From Scylla paramamosain (Eukaryota > Arthropoda > Malacostraca > Decapoda > Portunidae), in contig NC_087190.1 of assembly GCF_035594125.1 (NCBI RefSeq), positions 7,020,462 to 7,084,461 on the forward strand: 64,000 nucleotides of DNA, read 5' to 3'. Of the stretch, positions 1 through 9,885 are shown piece by piece (position 1 is the stretch's first letter; each line of letters begins with the position of its first letter). Both the position numbers and the translations under genes were made by a program. The notes under the pieces were generated by a model. That model saw only the letters and a program-made list of their open reading frames with translations, had not been told where the DNA came from and did no database searches.

Positions 1-1257
1 GAGGAGTGGCTGGGAATGGCTGTGAGAGGAATGGCTGGCATTGGCTGGAAGAGGAGTAACAAGGAATGGCTGGGAGAGGAGCGACTGGGAGAGGCTGGGA
101 ATGGCTGTGAGAGGAGTGGCTGGGAATGGAGCGGCTGGGGATGGCTGGGGGAGGAGAGGCTGGGAGGGGACTGGCTGAGAATGGCTGGGGGAGAAGTAGC
201 TGGGATAGACCGGGAGAGGAGTGGCTGTGAATGGCTGGAAATAGCTGGGAGAAGAGTGGCTTGGAATGACTGGAAAAGGAGTGGCGGGGAATGGCTGGGA
301 AAGGAGTGGCTGAAAATGGCTGGGAGATTAGTACCTGGGAATAGCTGAAAGAGGTGTGGCTGGGAATGTCTAGGCGAGGAGTGACTGGGAATAGCTGAAT
401 CTGGAGTGGCTGGGAATGGCTGAGAGGGGAATGGCTGGGAATAGCTGTGAGAGAATCTGGGAGTGGCTAGGAGAGGCTGGGAATGGCTGGGAGAGCCTAG
501 GAATGGGTGGGGGAGAAGAGGCTGGGAGAGAAGTGGCTGTGAATGTCTTTGTATGGCTGGGAGAGGCTGGGAGGGGTGTGGTTGAAAATTGATGGGGAGG
601 ATCACCTTTGTGTGTCCGGGGTAGGAGTGGCTTTGAGAGGCAGGGAGGGCAGTGGGTGGAAATGGCTGGGGGAGATGGGGATGGGAGAGACTGTGAGAGC
701 ATTGGTTAGGAATGGCTGGGAGAGGAGTGGCTGGGAATGGCTGTTAGGGGAGTGTCTGGAATTGGCTGCGAGAGGAGTATCTGGTAATGGTTGGGAGAGG
801 AATGGCTGGTAACGGCTGGGAGGACAGTGTCTGGGAATGGCTCGCGGAGGAGTGGCTGGGAGAGAAGTGGCTGGGAAAGGAATGACTGGGAATGACTGGG
901 GGATGAGTAGCTGGGAATGACTGAGAGATTAGTGGCTGGGAGAGAAGTGGCTGGGAAAGGAGTGGCTGGGAATGACTAGGGAAGGAGTTGCTGGGAATGC
1001 TGAGGGAGAAGTAGCTTGGAGAGACTGGGAGAGGAGTGGCTGGGAATGGCTGTTAGGGGAGTGTCTGGAATTGGCTGGGAGAGGAGTAACTGGTAATGGT
1101 TGAGAGAGGAATGGCTGGTAATGGCTGGGAGGGCTGTGTCTGGGAATGGGTGGGGGAGGAGTGGTTGGGAATGGAATGGCTGGGAATGACTGGGAGAGGA
1201 GTGTCTAGGAATGGGTAGGAGAGGAGTGGTTATAGGAATGGCTTGGAGAGGAATGGC
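1..1257 (+). repeat. Degenerate 25-bp G-rich minisatellite, forward block
   Basis: The whole stretch is a degenerate tandem repeat. It alternates a 10-nt half (GGGAATGGCT) with a 15-nt half (GGGAGAGGAGTGGCT), with many point changes and occasional extra halves. Open frames here, rich in Gly, Trp, Glu and Arg on one strand and Ser, Pro and His on the other, are products of the repeat and not genes. The array starts before the window edge. No other feature is seen in it. Confidence 0.9.
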
Positions 1258-1570
1258 TCCTCTCCCAGCCACTTCCAGTCACTCTTCTCACAGCCATTTT
1301 TAGCCTCTCCTCTTCCATCCATTCCCAGTCACTCCTTTCCCTGCCATTCAGTCACTTTTCCCCCAACCATTCCTAGCCACTCCCATCCCAGCCTCTCCCT
1401 GCCATTGCCAGCCACTCCTCGCCCAGCCATTCTTAGCCACCCCTTTCCAAGCCACTCCTCTCCCAGCTATTCCCAGCTTCTCCTTTCCCAGCCATTTACA
1501 GCCATTCCTTTTCCAGTCATTCACAGCCACTCCTCTCCCATCCATTCCCAGCCGTTCACAGTCACTCACT
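1258..1570 (-). repeat. Same 25-bp minisatellite, inverted block
   Basis: From about 1258 the same repeat continues as its reverse complement (CTCCTCTCCCAGCCATTCC and variants). The flip point is marked by a 7-bp perfect inverted repeat, GGAGAGG (1245-1251) and CCTCTCC (1259-1265), separated by 7 nt. The block ends abruptly where the hAT-type pseudogene begins at about 1571-1575. Confidence 0.88.
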
Positions 1571-1574
1571 TCAT

Positions 1575-2043
1575 CAATTCTTCTTTGCACTGTACTGTTA
1601 CTTAATGGCAAATCTTTAAGAACAGAGTGAGAATTTTTCTTCATAACACTTTCTATAACTTTAATGGCTGGGATTATGATACCCTCACCAATAGTGTGTG
1701 CTTTTCCTTTCTTTGCTTTCATGAGGGAGATGTTATATGAAGCTCTTAAACCTCCTTCAGTATCACCACTGACGGGTGCTTTGAAAAAAGTCTTGATATT
1801 TGATTGACTTTTGAGTTTTCTTTCAGTGTCTTGAAATAGTCAAGGTCTTTGTTTTTCTTATCACAGTGAACCGTTTCAAGGTGGTGCTTCAGCTTTGCAG
1901 GCTTCATGGCATCATTACTGAAAGTCTTTTCACACGAGTGACACAATGGCATGGTGTCATTGGTTAATGAAGTAATGAATCCATATTTATAAATATTTCT
2001 GAGAATACTGACGGCATTTCTTCTTAGCAGCAACGACAGCCAT
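1575..2043 (-). pseudogene. ZBED5-like hAT transposase, N-terminal fragment with frameshifts
   Basis: Read on the minus strand from an ATG at 2041-2043, this encodes the N-terminal part of a ZBED5/FAM200-type hAT transposase-derived protein. Visible in order are a basic start, a BED-like zinc finger (CHSC, then SNDAMKPAKLKHHLETVH, so C-x2-C followed by H-x4-H), a linker, and the segment with KAHTIGEGIIIPA and SNSTVQRRIDEVS that normally precedes the RNase H-like core. The frame is broken twice, near 1985 and near 1745. The coding sequence ends at about 1575 against the minisatellite, so the catalytic core and the C-terminal dimerisation domain are missing. A terminal inverted repeat upstream (2695-2714) shows it belongs to a hAT element. 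The domain naming rests on remembered family motifs. Confidence 0.75.
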
Positions 2044-2470
2044 TGTGCTTGTTACGCACAGTTTTCAATGCGTCACAATAATCAGTTCGCGGACCACACT
2101 ATCGAGAGCTGAGCGTGCGCTGAACTAATATGTGTGAGACAGCGAGAGAGGCTTGGGCAGGCTGGGGTGGGGTAGGGATAAGTTCACTGGCTCAGTACGG
2201 GACAGAGAGAAGAATGCATGCTGTACAGACCCTAGTACAGACAGTAGAGCTGCGAGACACAATGAGGGGGAGGGATTGGTTGAAGGTAGTGTTGCCAGCA
2301 CTGCTGAAATTTCTGAAGATTCACTGACAATTTGACTTATTGTTTGAATTCAAGAAATTATTATAATTAAAAATAATAGTAATAATTATGTCTGGTATTC
2401 TTCAGATTTTTGCAAATTTTTTTGGGAGAATTTCTAATCAGAGGTTTCAGCGGTCCCTTAGACCCCAGCA
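2044..2470 (-). other. 5' untranslated part of the hAT element, no gene seen
   Basis: This lies between the transposase start (2043) and the subterminal repeats. It holds only short meaningless frames and an AT-rich tract at about 2335-2390. It is most simply the 5' leader of the minus-strand hAT element. No promoter motif could be assigned with confidence. Confidence 0.45.
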
Positions 2471-2690
2471 GTAAATATTCATCGATCCCTTGGTTATTCA
2501 TTGACCCCCTTTTTACCCCCTAATTATTCATTGACCCCATTTTGACCCACTGATTATTCATTAACCCCCTTCAAACCCCCTGGTTATTCATTGACCCCCT
2601 TTTGACCCCCTCTGTTATTCATTGACCCCCTTTCAACCCCCTAATTATTCATTGACCCCTTGGATGGTCCCATCAACCCCTGAGGATCGA
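2470..2690 (-). repeat. Subterminal 30-bp tandem repeats of the hAT element
   Basis: Six clear units share TTATTCATTGACCCCC followed by a variable pyrimidine stretch. They start at about 2494, 2524, 2554, 2584, 2615 and 2645, so the period is 30-31 bp, with a decayed unit before them. They sit just inside the terminal inverted repeat. Subterminal repeats in hAT elements are typically transposase-binding sites, which is the inferred role here. Confidence 0.75.
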
Positions 2691-2694
2691 TATT

Positions 2695-2714
2695 GACCAC
2701 TTTGAGAACCCCTG
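2695..2714 (-). repeat. hAT-type terminal inverted repeat (5' end of element)
   Basis: On the minus strand this reads CAGGGGTTCTCAAAGTGGTC. It begins with CAGGGGTTCTCAA, the familiar terminus of hAT/Charlie-type elements. The element then runs leftwards through the subterminal repeats into the ZBED5-like frame. The partner repeat should lie beyond the truncated end and is not present. The 8-bp target duplication therefore cannot be checked; the outer 8 bp are CTGTATGT. Confidence 0.7.
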
Positions 2715-2724
2715 CTGTATGTGC

Positions 2725-2752
2725 TGGTGGTGGTGGTGGTGGTGGTGGTGGT
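2725..2752 (+). repeat. (TGG)n microsatellite
   Basis: About nine TGG units directly outside the hAT terminus. Confidence 0.9.
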
Positions 2753-2850
2753 TGTTCCCTGCAAATCATTAAAAGGGGATGTTTTTTTAATTATTTCTGT
2801 TGTATTATTGTTTCTTTGTTGTTGTTATCCTATGTGTGATTATGGATTTT

Positions 2851-2856
<6 letters not shown>

Positions 2857-2902
<46 letters not shown>
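2857..2902 (+). repeat. (GT)n microsatellite at a LINE 3' end
   Basis: About 23 GT units immediately followed by TTACCTAGTTGT, the conserved 3' terminus of the minus-strand LINE fragment. Read on the LINE strand, the element therefore ends in an (AC)n tail. Confidence 0.9.
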
Positions 2903-2904
<2 letters not shown>

Positions 2905-3166
2905 ACCTAGTTGTAATTTACAAGGCCTGAGCTACGTTCGTGTGGTCTGCCTCCATATCTACACTTGTCCAGCTTTTCCTCAAAGTTGTGCACACTCGTT
3001 GCCAATACTGCCTCCTCACTGAGCTTGTTCCAAACTTATATATTTCTCTGTGGGAAACTTTATTTCTTTATGTCACTCAAGCATCTTCCTTTTATTAGTC
3101 TTTGCTGTGGCCTTGTCTGTATCTGGTATTTCCCTCTTCTCTTAGCAGCAGTTTGTTATGTGTGTA
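2903..3166 (-). mobile_element. LINE 3'-end fragment 1 (truncated)
   Basis: The first bases (ACCTAGTTGTAATTTAC) and the following text resemble the 3' terminal segment of LINE fragments 2 and 3 in this cluster. The shared order is the ACCTAG motif, then a tract with CTACACTTGTCCAG, then GCACACTCGTTGCC and a TGTTCCAA box. On the minus strand it corresponds to the C-terminal end of the reverse-transcriptase polyprotein plus a short tail. It is severely 5' truncated, and only a few hundred bases remain. Confidence 0.65.
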
Positions 3167-4663
3167 TATATTTACATAGTTGTGTTTACCTAGCTGTGGT
3201 TTACGGGAGGGAAGTAATCTCATAGTATCCTGTCTCTATACTTATCCAGTTTGGTCTTAAATGCATGGACAGTTTCAGCATTCACAACGTCTTCACTGAG
3301 TTCATTCCATTTGTTCACACTTCTTGATGTCTCTTCTACAGTTAACTTTCTTCAACTTCTTACTGTGTCCCCTTGTACTCTGTGTCTAAATTTATAAAAC
3401 ATTCTTTGTCCACATTTTCCATACCATTTTATCATTCTATAGATGCTTATTAAATCTTCTCGCTCCTGTTTTCAAGGGTAGGAATTTCCATCATCGTTAA
3501 TCTTTCTTCATAGGTTGACTTACTCAACTCCTGAACCATCTTACTGATTGCTCTTTGTACTCTCTAATTTTATAATATTCCTCTTTGTATGAGGAGACCA
3601 CACCACTGCCGCATATTCTAATCTTATCATGAAAATCAACAACTTTTTTTTATCATTCCTTCATCCAAATATGAGAATGACATTCTTACTTATTTTAACA
3701 AATACATCATCTCTCCAGTAATTTTATCAATGTGTCTGTCCGAAGTCAAGTTTTTAGTAACTGTTACTCCTAAATCCACTTCCTCTTTTGATTTCATTAA
3801 CTTCACACCATCCATCTCATAATGACATTTTATTCGTTTTTCACTCTTTCCAAACTACATTACTTTACATTTACTTAAACTGAATTCCATTTGCCAAGAT
3901 TTACTCCATCTTTTTATCTTATTTAAATAATCTTGCAGTATCATAGTCATTTACATTTTCTATTCTTCTCATCAGCTTAGCATCATCTGCAAATAAGTTC
4001 ATATAACTATCTATTTTTTCATTCATGTCATTCACATATATCACAAACATTATCAGTCCCAACACTGACCCCTGTGGGACACCACTAGTTACTTTCAGCC
4101 AAGATGAATTTTGGTCTTGTATTACAGTTCTCATCTCTCTATCATCCAGATAATCCTCCATCCACTCCAGTAGTCTTTCTCCAATTCTTCCATAATTTCT
4201 TATCTTTCATAGCAATCTTTGGTGTGGTGCTGTGTTGTCGAAAGCCTTCTTCAAGTCTAAGTAGACACCATCCACCCATCCATATCTTTCTCTCTTGCAC
4301 AATATCGACTAACCTTGAATAAAAGGACAATAAGTTCATGGAGCGTGATCTTCCCCTTCTAAATCCAAATTGACAATTAACCAAAACTTCGTCTCTTTTC
4401 AAGTGTTCTGTCTTTCCTTAATTGTTCTTTCACATAGTTTCCCTACAACACTAGTCAATGACACTGGTCTATAATTTAGTGGGTTTTCCTTATTTCCTCC
4501 TTTGAATATTGGTATAATATTTGCTTTCTTCCAATCTTTTGGTACTCTTCTCTGCAACAATGATGTCACCACCATACTGTGATTTTTATCAGGCATTTGT
4601 TCTCTGCATTCTTTCAGTATCCAGTTTGATACTTCGTCTGGACCAGATGCTTTATTTACATCA

Positions 4664-4665
<2 letters not shown>
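3167..4665 (-). pseudogene. LINE fragment 2: reverse transcriptase, broken
   Basis: On the minus strand, reading from 4665 down, the order is a SGPDE-like start, then VPKDWKKANIIPIFKGG and NYRPVSLTSVVGKL (RT motifs 1-2), NCQFGFRRGRS (motif 2a), a decayed fingers segment, YLDD with [20 protein letters not shown] (motif 4), and LFADDAKL. The FADD is the catalytic palm motif. Frames change at about 4400 and 4150, so it is not expressible. The region from 3240 to 3900 is the thumb and C-terminal part, more decayed. There is no endonuclease domain, because the 5' end is cut at the (GT)n array at 4666. It belongs to the CR1/Jockey group of LINEs; the exact clade is not decided. Confidence 0.8.
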
Positions 4666-4723
<58 letters not shown>

Positions 4724-4735
4724 TGTATGTGTGTG
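4666..4735 (+). repeat. (GT)n microsatellite between two LINE fragments
   Basis: About 27 uninterrupted GT units plus a degenerate end. It forms the (AC)n tail of fragment 3 and at the same time abuts the truncated 5' end of fragment 2. Confidence 0.9.
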
Positions 4736-5260
4736 ATTACCTAGTTGTTACCTAGCTGTGTCACGCAGGAGAGGAGCTATGCTTGTACTGTCCCGCCTCT
4801 GTATCTATTATTATCTATCTTGGCCTTGAAATTAAAAATAGTTTTTGCTTGCACCACACACTCATTTAGACAGTTCCATGTATCAACTACTCAGTGGAAA
4901 ACTATTATTTTTTATATCTCTTCTATAAAATTTCTTTTTTTTTTTTTCTTTCAGCTTCTTTCCGTGTTCTCTAATGTCTCTCGTATCCCACGTCACAATG
5001 TCGTTGCTGTCAAGCTTTTCCAGTCCTTCCATTAGTCTATATATCGTGATTACGTCTCTTCTCTTCCTTCTTTTTCCCAGAATTGGAAGGTTTAGTTTTT
5101 CTTGTCTCATTTTGTATGTCTTTTCTCTTAAGTTTGGGATCATCTTTGTTGCTGCTCTTTGTATCCTCTCCAGTTTCCTGATGTATTCCTTGAGACTTGG
5201 TGACCATACTACAGCTGCATATTCCAGTTTCGGACGAATCATCGTTACAATTAGTTTCCT

Positions 5261-5261
<1 letters not shown>
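4736..5261 (-). mobile_element. LINE fragment 3: C-terminal RT part and tail
   Basis: The minus-strand frame contains IRPKLEYAAVVWSPSL, then KLERIQRAATKMIPNLR. This is the post-RT thumb region found in CR1/Jockey-group LINEs, followed by a basic segment with an internal lysine run. The 3' end is ACCTAG next to the (GT)n array at 4666-4735. The 5' end is cut exactly at another (GT)n array (5262). It is more conserved than fragment 2, so it is probably a later insertion. Confidence 0.75.
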
Positions 5262-5301
<40 letters not shown>

Positions 5302-5307
5302 CGTGTG
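5262..5307 (+). repeat. (GT)n with (GC)n end
   Basis: GT units grading into GCGCGCGC at 5292-5300. It bounds the 5' end of LINE fragment 3. Confidence 0.9.
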
Positions 5308-5385
5308 AAGATTTTGGTGGAGATGGTGGTAGTAGCAGTGGCAGTAGTTGTTGTAGTTGTAAATATTAAACAAAGATATAGAAAA

Positions 5386-5534
5386 TAGTAGTAGTAGTAG
5401 TAGTAGTAGTAGTAATAGTGGTAATAATAGTAGTAGTAGTAGAAGTAGTAATAGTAGTAGTAGTAGAAGTAGAAGTAGTAATAGTAGTAGTACTAGTAGT
5501 AGAAGTAGTAATAGTAGTAGTAGTAATAGTAGTG
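5386..5534 (+). repeat. (AGT)n microsatellite with AAT and AGA variants
   Basis: About 50 trinucleotide units, mainly AGT with interspersed AAT and AGA. The poly-Leu, poly-Thr and poly-Ile frames in this area are artefacts. Confidence 0.92.
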
Positions 5535-5539
5535 AAGGA

Positions 5540-5766
5540 CTCCCCAGTACTTGTGTGTGTGGCTCCCCCAATGACGTCAACCACACCATGACGTGCAAAA
5601 AGGGGGGATTCGTATGTATCAGGCACGATGAGGTGAGAGATCTGACCGCCAGCATGCTCAGGGAGGTGTGCCACGATGTCTCCACTGAACCGACCCTCCT
5701 GCCGCTAGACGGCGAGCACCTGCGCTACAGAACAGCCAACACCACCAACGAGGCTCGAGTGTTCAA
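5540..5766 (+). pseudogene. Mobile-element C-terminal fragment with Cys/His motif
   Basis: This short in-frame segment reads CGSPNDVNHTMTC, then KKGGFVCIRHDEVRDL, REVCHDVSTEPTLLPL and HLRYRTANT. I recognise this combination (a C-H-C cluster, then GG-x-I/V-x-x-RH-x-E-x-RD, then EVC-x-DV-x-x-EP) from the C-terminal region of multicopy reverse-transcriptase-containing elements in invertebrates. I cannot name the clade. Upstream and downstream parts are absent: the segment runs from the (AGT)n array straight into an (AAT)n array at the expected continuation ('EAR'). It is probably a dead fragment captured between microsatellites. Confidence 0.5.
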
Positions 5767-5803
<37 letters not shown>

Positions 5804-5826
5804 TAATAATAACAATAATAATGGTA
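5767..5826 (+). repeat. (AAT)n microsatellite
   Basis: About 19 AAT/ATA units truncating the preceding coding fragment. Confidence 0.9.
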
Positions 5827-6123
5827 ATAATATTGTAACAGGTGATGGTAGGAGAGTGTGGAGGAAGGAAAGGGAGAGGTTTGGAGGAAATTACAACATG
5901 GAAAACCTTTTTACCTCCACCAGTGAGGGAAATTCTCCTGAAAGTCACTCCTCCCTCTCCTCCTCCTTCTCCTACTCCGCGTCCTCCTTCATCTGATCGG
6001 TGTGGGAGCAGCCAGGATGGGCAGATTAATCCATGAAAAGGTTTGTCTCCACAGATCAAAAAACGCGCGGGCCAACAACAGGACCAGCGTCGTAAACACT
6101 AACGTAATTATTTAATCCACAGG
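5827..6123. other. No gene recognised
   Basis: Mixed composition with a pyrimidine-rich stretch at about 5945-5995. Nothing recognisable was found on either strand. It ends at the 5' part of the CR1-like LINE. Confidence 0.5.
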
Positions 6124-7796
6124 TTCAGACAAGATCAGAGCTTGTTACTTCAATGCCTGTAGTTTACAAAATAAATTAAATGAGCTGCAAGCTCTTATTT
6201 ATCTTGAAAACTACGACATCATAGGCGTCACGGAAACGTGGATAAATTCATCAAGTAGGGATTACTTAGCTGAGTACTCGCTCCCTGGCTACACCATTTT
6301 TAGCTGCGAGAGAACGTAAACAAAACACCGGAGCCAGACAAGATATCACCCAGGCTTCTTAAAGAAGCAAGAAATGAATTCGTGAAACCGCTTACAATTT
6401 TATTCAATAAAACTTTACTAGCAGGTAAAGTTCCCCACAAATGGGAACTAGCAAATGTCACGTCAATCTTTAAAAAAGGAAATAAATCTCTCCCAGCCAA
6501 TTACAGGCCGATCAGTCTCACCTCAGTAGTGTGCAAGCTGATGGGAACAAAAATCTGAGATAAAACTTTTAAATATTTAGAAGAAAATAAAATCATAAAG
6601 GATTCGCAACACGGTTTGAGAACCAAGCGCTCCTGCTTAACAAACTTATTAGACTTCTTTTATGAAGTATTTAACTCGTATGACGAGACAAAAGCTGTTG
6701 ATATTATCTACCTTGATTTCCAGAAAGCTTTCGACACTGTTCCCCATAAGAGACTCATCAGTAAAGTAAAGCTCACGGCATTGATGGAAACACCCTGAAA
6801 TGGCTGAGAGACTGGTTCTCTGACAGAAAACAGCGTGTTGTGATAAATGGAAAAGAGTCAGAGTGGCATAAGGTAAATAGCGGTGTTCCTCAAGGCTATG
6901 TATTAGGACTAGTACTCTTCATAATGTACATTAATGATATTGATGAAGGGATAAATTGCAAAATAAATAAATTTGCAGACGACAGCAAAATAACAAGTAG
7001 AGTAACGTCTGTGTCACAATGGCAGGAACTGCAGTGTGACCTCAATAAACTAACAAGCTGGGCAGAAAAATGGCAGATGAGATTCAATATAGAAAAGTGT
7101 AAAATTCTACATATCGGAAGCAACAATGTTCAGGCGAGATATGTAATGAATAACATGCCACTCTCAAGTGCTGATAAAGAAAAAGATCTTTGTGTCGTTG
7201 TGTCAAACGAACTAAAGCTGAGTCAACACTGCACAGAAACCGTAAAGACGGCAAATAAATTTGTAGGGTTCATTGGAAGAACCTTTGAATTTAAATCAGA
7301 AAAGGTTATACTTGCCTTATATAACTCATTGGTGCGCCCTCATCTAGAATACTGTGTACAGTTCTGGTCACCATACTACAAAAAAGACATTGAAAAATAG
7401 AAAAGATACAGCGCAGAGTCACAAAGATGATTCCAAGATTGCGCAATAAGTCGTATGAGGAACGACTGGAAGAACTAAACCTATTTAGTTTAACAAAGCG
7501 CAGGATAAGAGGAGACCTAATTGAAGTGTTCAGAATTTTCAAAGGATATAGTAACATTGATGCACATAAATATTTTACCATTGATCATTCTAACCTAACA
7601 AGAAATAATGGATTCAAGATTATATCCAAACGTTTTAAATCCCACGAGTCCAAACATTTTTTCTTTAATCGTATAGTAAATATATGGAATAAACTTCCTG
7701 CCGAAATTGTGAACAGCAATACTATTGAATCATTCAAAAATAAAATAGACAAATGTTTGAAAGCAAATCTCCAACAAGCCCTCTTCTTGTCCGAAT
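6124..7796 (+). pseudogene. CR1-like LINE ORF2, internally deleted and frameshifted
   Basis: The first 190 bp encode an endonuclease start (YFNACSLQNKLNEL, then DIIGVTETWINSS), typical of the apurinic-type endonuclease of CR1-group LINEs. At about 6315 the text jumps directly to [14 protein letters not shown], the pre-RT region, so most of the endonuclease and linker are deleted. The RT follows: [51 protein letters not shown] and KFADDSK (catalytic DD). There is a stop at about 6556, a frameshift at about 6780-6840 and another at about 7400. The C-terminal part (RRVTKMIPRLRNKSYEERLEELN-type, then a long basic tail to a stop at 7796) is well preserved. Not functional. Confidence 0.85.
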
Positions 7797-8165
7797 AATT
7801 ACTAAATTCAATAATAAACTCTTATTTTACAGAAACCAGTTTTAATATAAATTGTATTAACTTTCAGATAGGCGTATAGAGTTCGCCGTAGGGTGAATAG
7901 TAGAACTTCCTTTCATCCTTTCCTATGAAAATTCCATGTCAGTTTTTCCATACTGCATGGCACTTTTCCCAACTATTTCCATGCCAGCGCAAGCTGGAGG
8001 GAGTGGTGGGTGGGGAGGAGCCTTCTGCTATGCTGTCCTGTCTCTCTTCCCTGTAGCTAATTAGAAGTATTTACCAAGCAGCCTTGCAAGGACCAAAAGG
8101 TCTTTTGCTGTTTGGCTTTCCTTTGTATTCCTTTGTATCCCTCCTCCTCCCTCTTGGGTTACCCC
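7797..8165 (+). mobile_element. 3' untranslated region of the CR1-like LINE
   Basis: Non-coding sequence follows the LINE stop. It includes a conserved-looking pyrimidine tract and the segment with CCTTGCAAGGACCAAAAGG and TTTGTATTCCTTTGTATCC, which resembles LINE 3' ends I associate with decapods. A short direct repeat of the TTTGTATTCC/TTTGTATCC type occurs near the end. No poly(A) tail is seen. The element end is set only approximately, before the (GA)n array. Confidence 0.5.
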
Positions 8166-8211
8166 AGATGGCAAGATTGAATGGGAGAAGATTGGAGAGT
8201 TGCTTGCAGGG

Positions 8212-8407
<196 letters not shown>

Positions 8408-8411
<4 letters not shown>

Positions 8412-8603
8412 AAAGGCCACAAAATGTACTAGGTATAATTAATTGGACAACATAGCAGTGCAAATATGATACATTAGACACACTTCACATACAAAACACA
8501 TGAAAATAGAGAAATAAAGGGCATGGTCTGTCTATCTGTCTACACACCAGGCCAGCAATCCCACACAGTGCGACACAGGCAAGGCACCACACACACACAC
8601 ACC
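8408..8603. other. No gene recognised
   Basis: AT-rich sequence with a weak CTGTCTATCTGTCTAC tract. It separates the (GA)n array and the SINE-like repeat. Confidence 0.5.
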
Positions 8604-8902
8604 GCATAGTGTAGTGAGCCGAGCGTCGGCACAATCAAGAACGCGAATCCCGGGCTCGGCGAGGCAAATGGGCGAGCCTCTCAATGTGTAGCCCCAGTTC
8701 ACCTATCAAGGAAGTAGTTACGGGAGAGAACCTGAGGGGTTGTGACCTCGCTGTCCCTGTGTGTGGTGTGTCAGTGGTCTCGGTCCTACCCAATGATCGG
8801 TCACTATGAGCTCTGAGCTCTTTCCATTGCGGAACGGCTGGCTGGGTGACCAGCAGACGACCGTAAGTGAATCTCACACACACACACACACACACACACA
8901 CC
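8604..8902 (+). mobile_element. SINE-like dispersed repeat with (CA)n tail
   Basis: The unit begins with GAGCCGAGCGTCGGCAC and contains ACGCGAATCCCGG, which resembles a tRNA-type B box. It continues with AAATGGGCGAGCCTC, GTTCACCT and GGTCACTATGAGCTCTGAGC, then CTGGGTGACCAGCAG, and ends in (CA)n at 8876-8900. I recall this text as a high-copy repeat of decapod genomes. The B-box-like segment near the 5' end, the length of about 300 bp and the simple-repeat tail fit a tRNA-derived SINE. A short (AC)n run also precedes it (8589-8602). The name is an inference. Confidence 0.6.
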
Positions 8903-8949
8903 ACCGTTTACACTTTCAGTCCTGTAGACCCCCACAGAAAGGAAAACAC

Positions 8950-9187
8950 ATAATAAAAGATTAATTAAATTAAATTAATTAAAAGATTAGACAAATAAAA
9001 GAAGATTAGACATTAAAAGATTAGGAAAATAAAAAGATTAGACAAATAAATAGTTAGACAAAATAAAAGAAGTTAGAGCAATTAAAAGATTAGAGAAATA
9101 AAAAGATATGACAGTTAAAAAAAGATTAGACAAAAGAAAAAAATAGATAACTAAGAGATCAGACAAATTAAAAGAAATTAGATAAAA
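8950..9187 (+). repeat. AT-rich minisatellite, about 20-bp unit
   Basis: Variants of AAAAGATTAGACAAATAAA are repeated about a dozen times, with unit lengths of about 17-23. The same unit recurs at 15935-15995, on the other side of the split hAT-type gene. Confidence 0.8.
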
Positions 9188-9527
9188 GAATGTTACTGTA
9201 CGTACAGGGTAAGTGCCTCCTCAGTATTCCTCGATAATCATAAGTGAAATGTTCAATAGTTTCCTATTTGCATGAAGACACATGTAATATGCGTATCAGT
9301 ACTCAGTGCTACATGAAGCCCCAAGCTGATGGTCGTTTGTAGGCGTCACCCAAAGGGTTCTCAGACGTACGATAATTATCATACAAGTACAATAATTTAG
9401 CATACTGTAACATAAAAAAAAATATAGTGCGTGTGATTATACGATAATGTCCAGTTATGTGCAATAATTTATACTTTCTTGAAATAATTCATTTTGGAAG
9501 TGATACTGCAGAGTATATTCTACCCCT

Positions 9528-9606
<79 letters not shown>

Positions 9607-9885
9607 TTGGCTGGGGGAGGGAGGAGGGAAGGATTGAGGGGAGGGACACTACACAGTCAGTTCATGTATTGAGTGGGAGTGGCTGGAGATGGAGTGAGGG
9701 GGAGGGGGAGAACACTACACGATCTGTTCCTGTATTTAATGTATGAGGGGGGAGGCGGGCGCCAGGTGACTGGGGGGATGCTTGATTAACCTTCATCAGG
9801 AGTCTCAGACAGGAGGCAGCTCAGTTGCGGGTGTTGTTCTACCTGGCTAAATTCTTATAACCTGGCACATTTCACAGCAAAGAGA
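9188..9885. other. Non-coding flank of the second hAT-type gene, with (GA)n
   Basis: Contains an AT-rich part with ACGATAATTATCAT (9369-9382), a (GA)n array at 9530-9594 followed by a run of G, and then a G-rich stretch. In the G-rich stretch a segment with ACACTACAC and a T-rich follow-up is duplicated imperfectly (about 9646-9680 and 9710-9745). It is probably the 5' flank or leader of the hAT-type gene. No promoter could be assigned. Confidence 0.45.

Noticed and set aside
1..1605. Open frames rich in Gly/Trp or Ser/Pro/His of about 90-120 residues
   Set aside because: They are translations of the 25-bp minisatellite. The frame near 1348-1722 is genuine only in its first part, which is annotated as the hAT fragment.
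5260..5685. Leu-rich, Thr-rich and His/Thr repeat frames
   Set aside because: They are products of the (AGT)n and (GT)n arrays.
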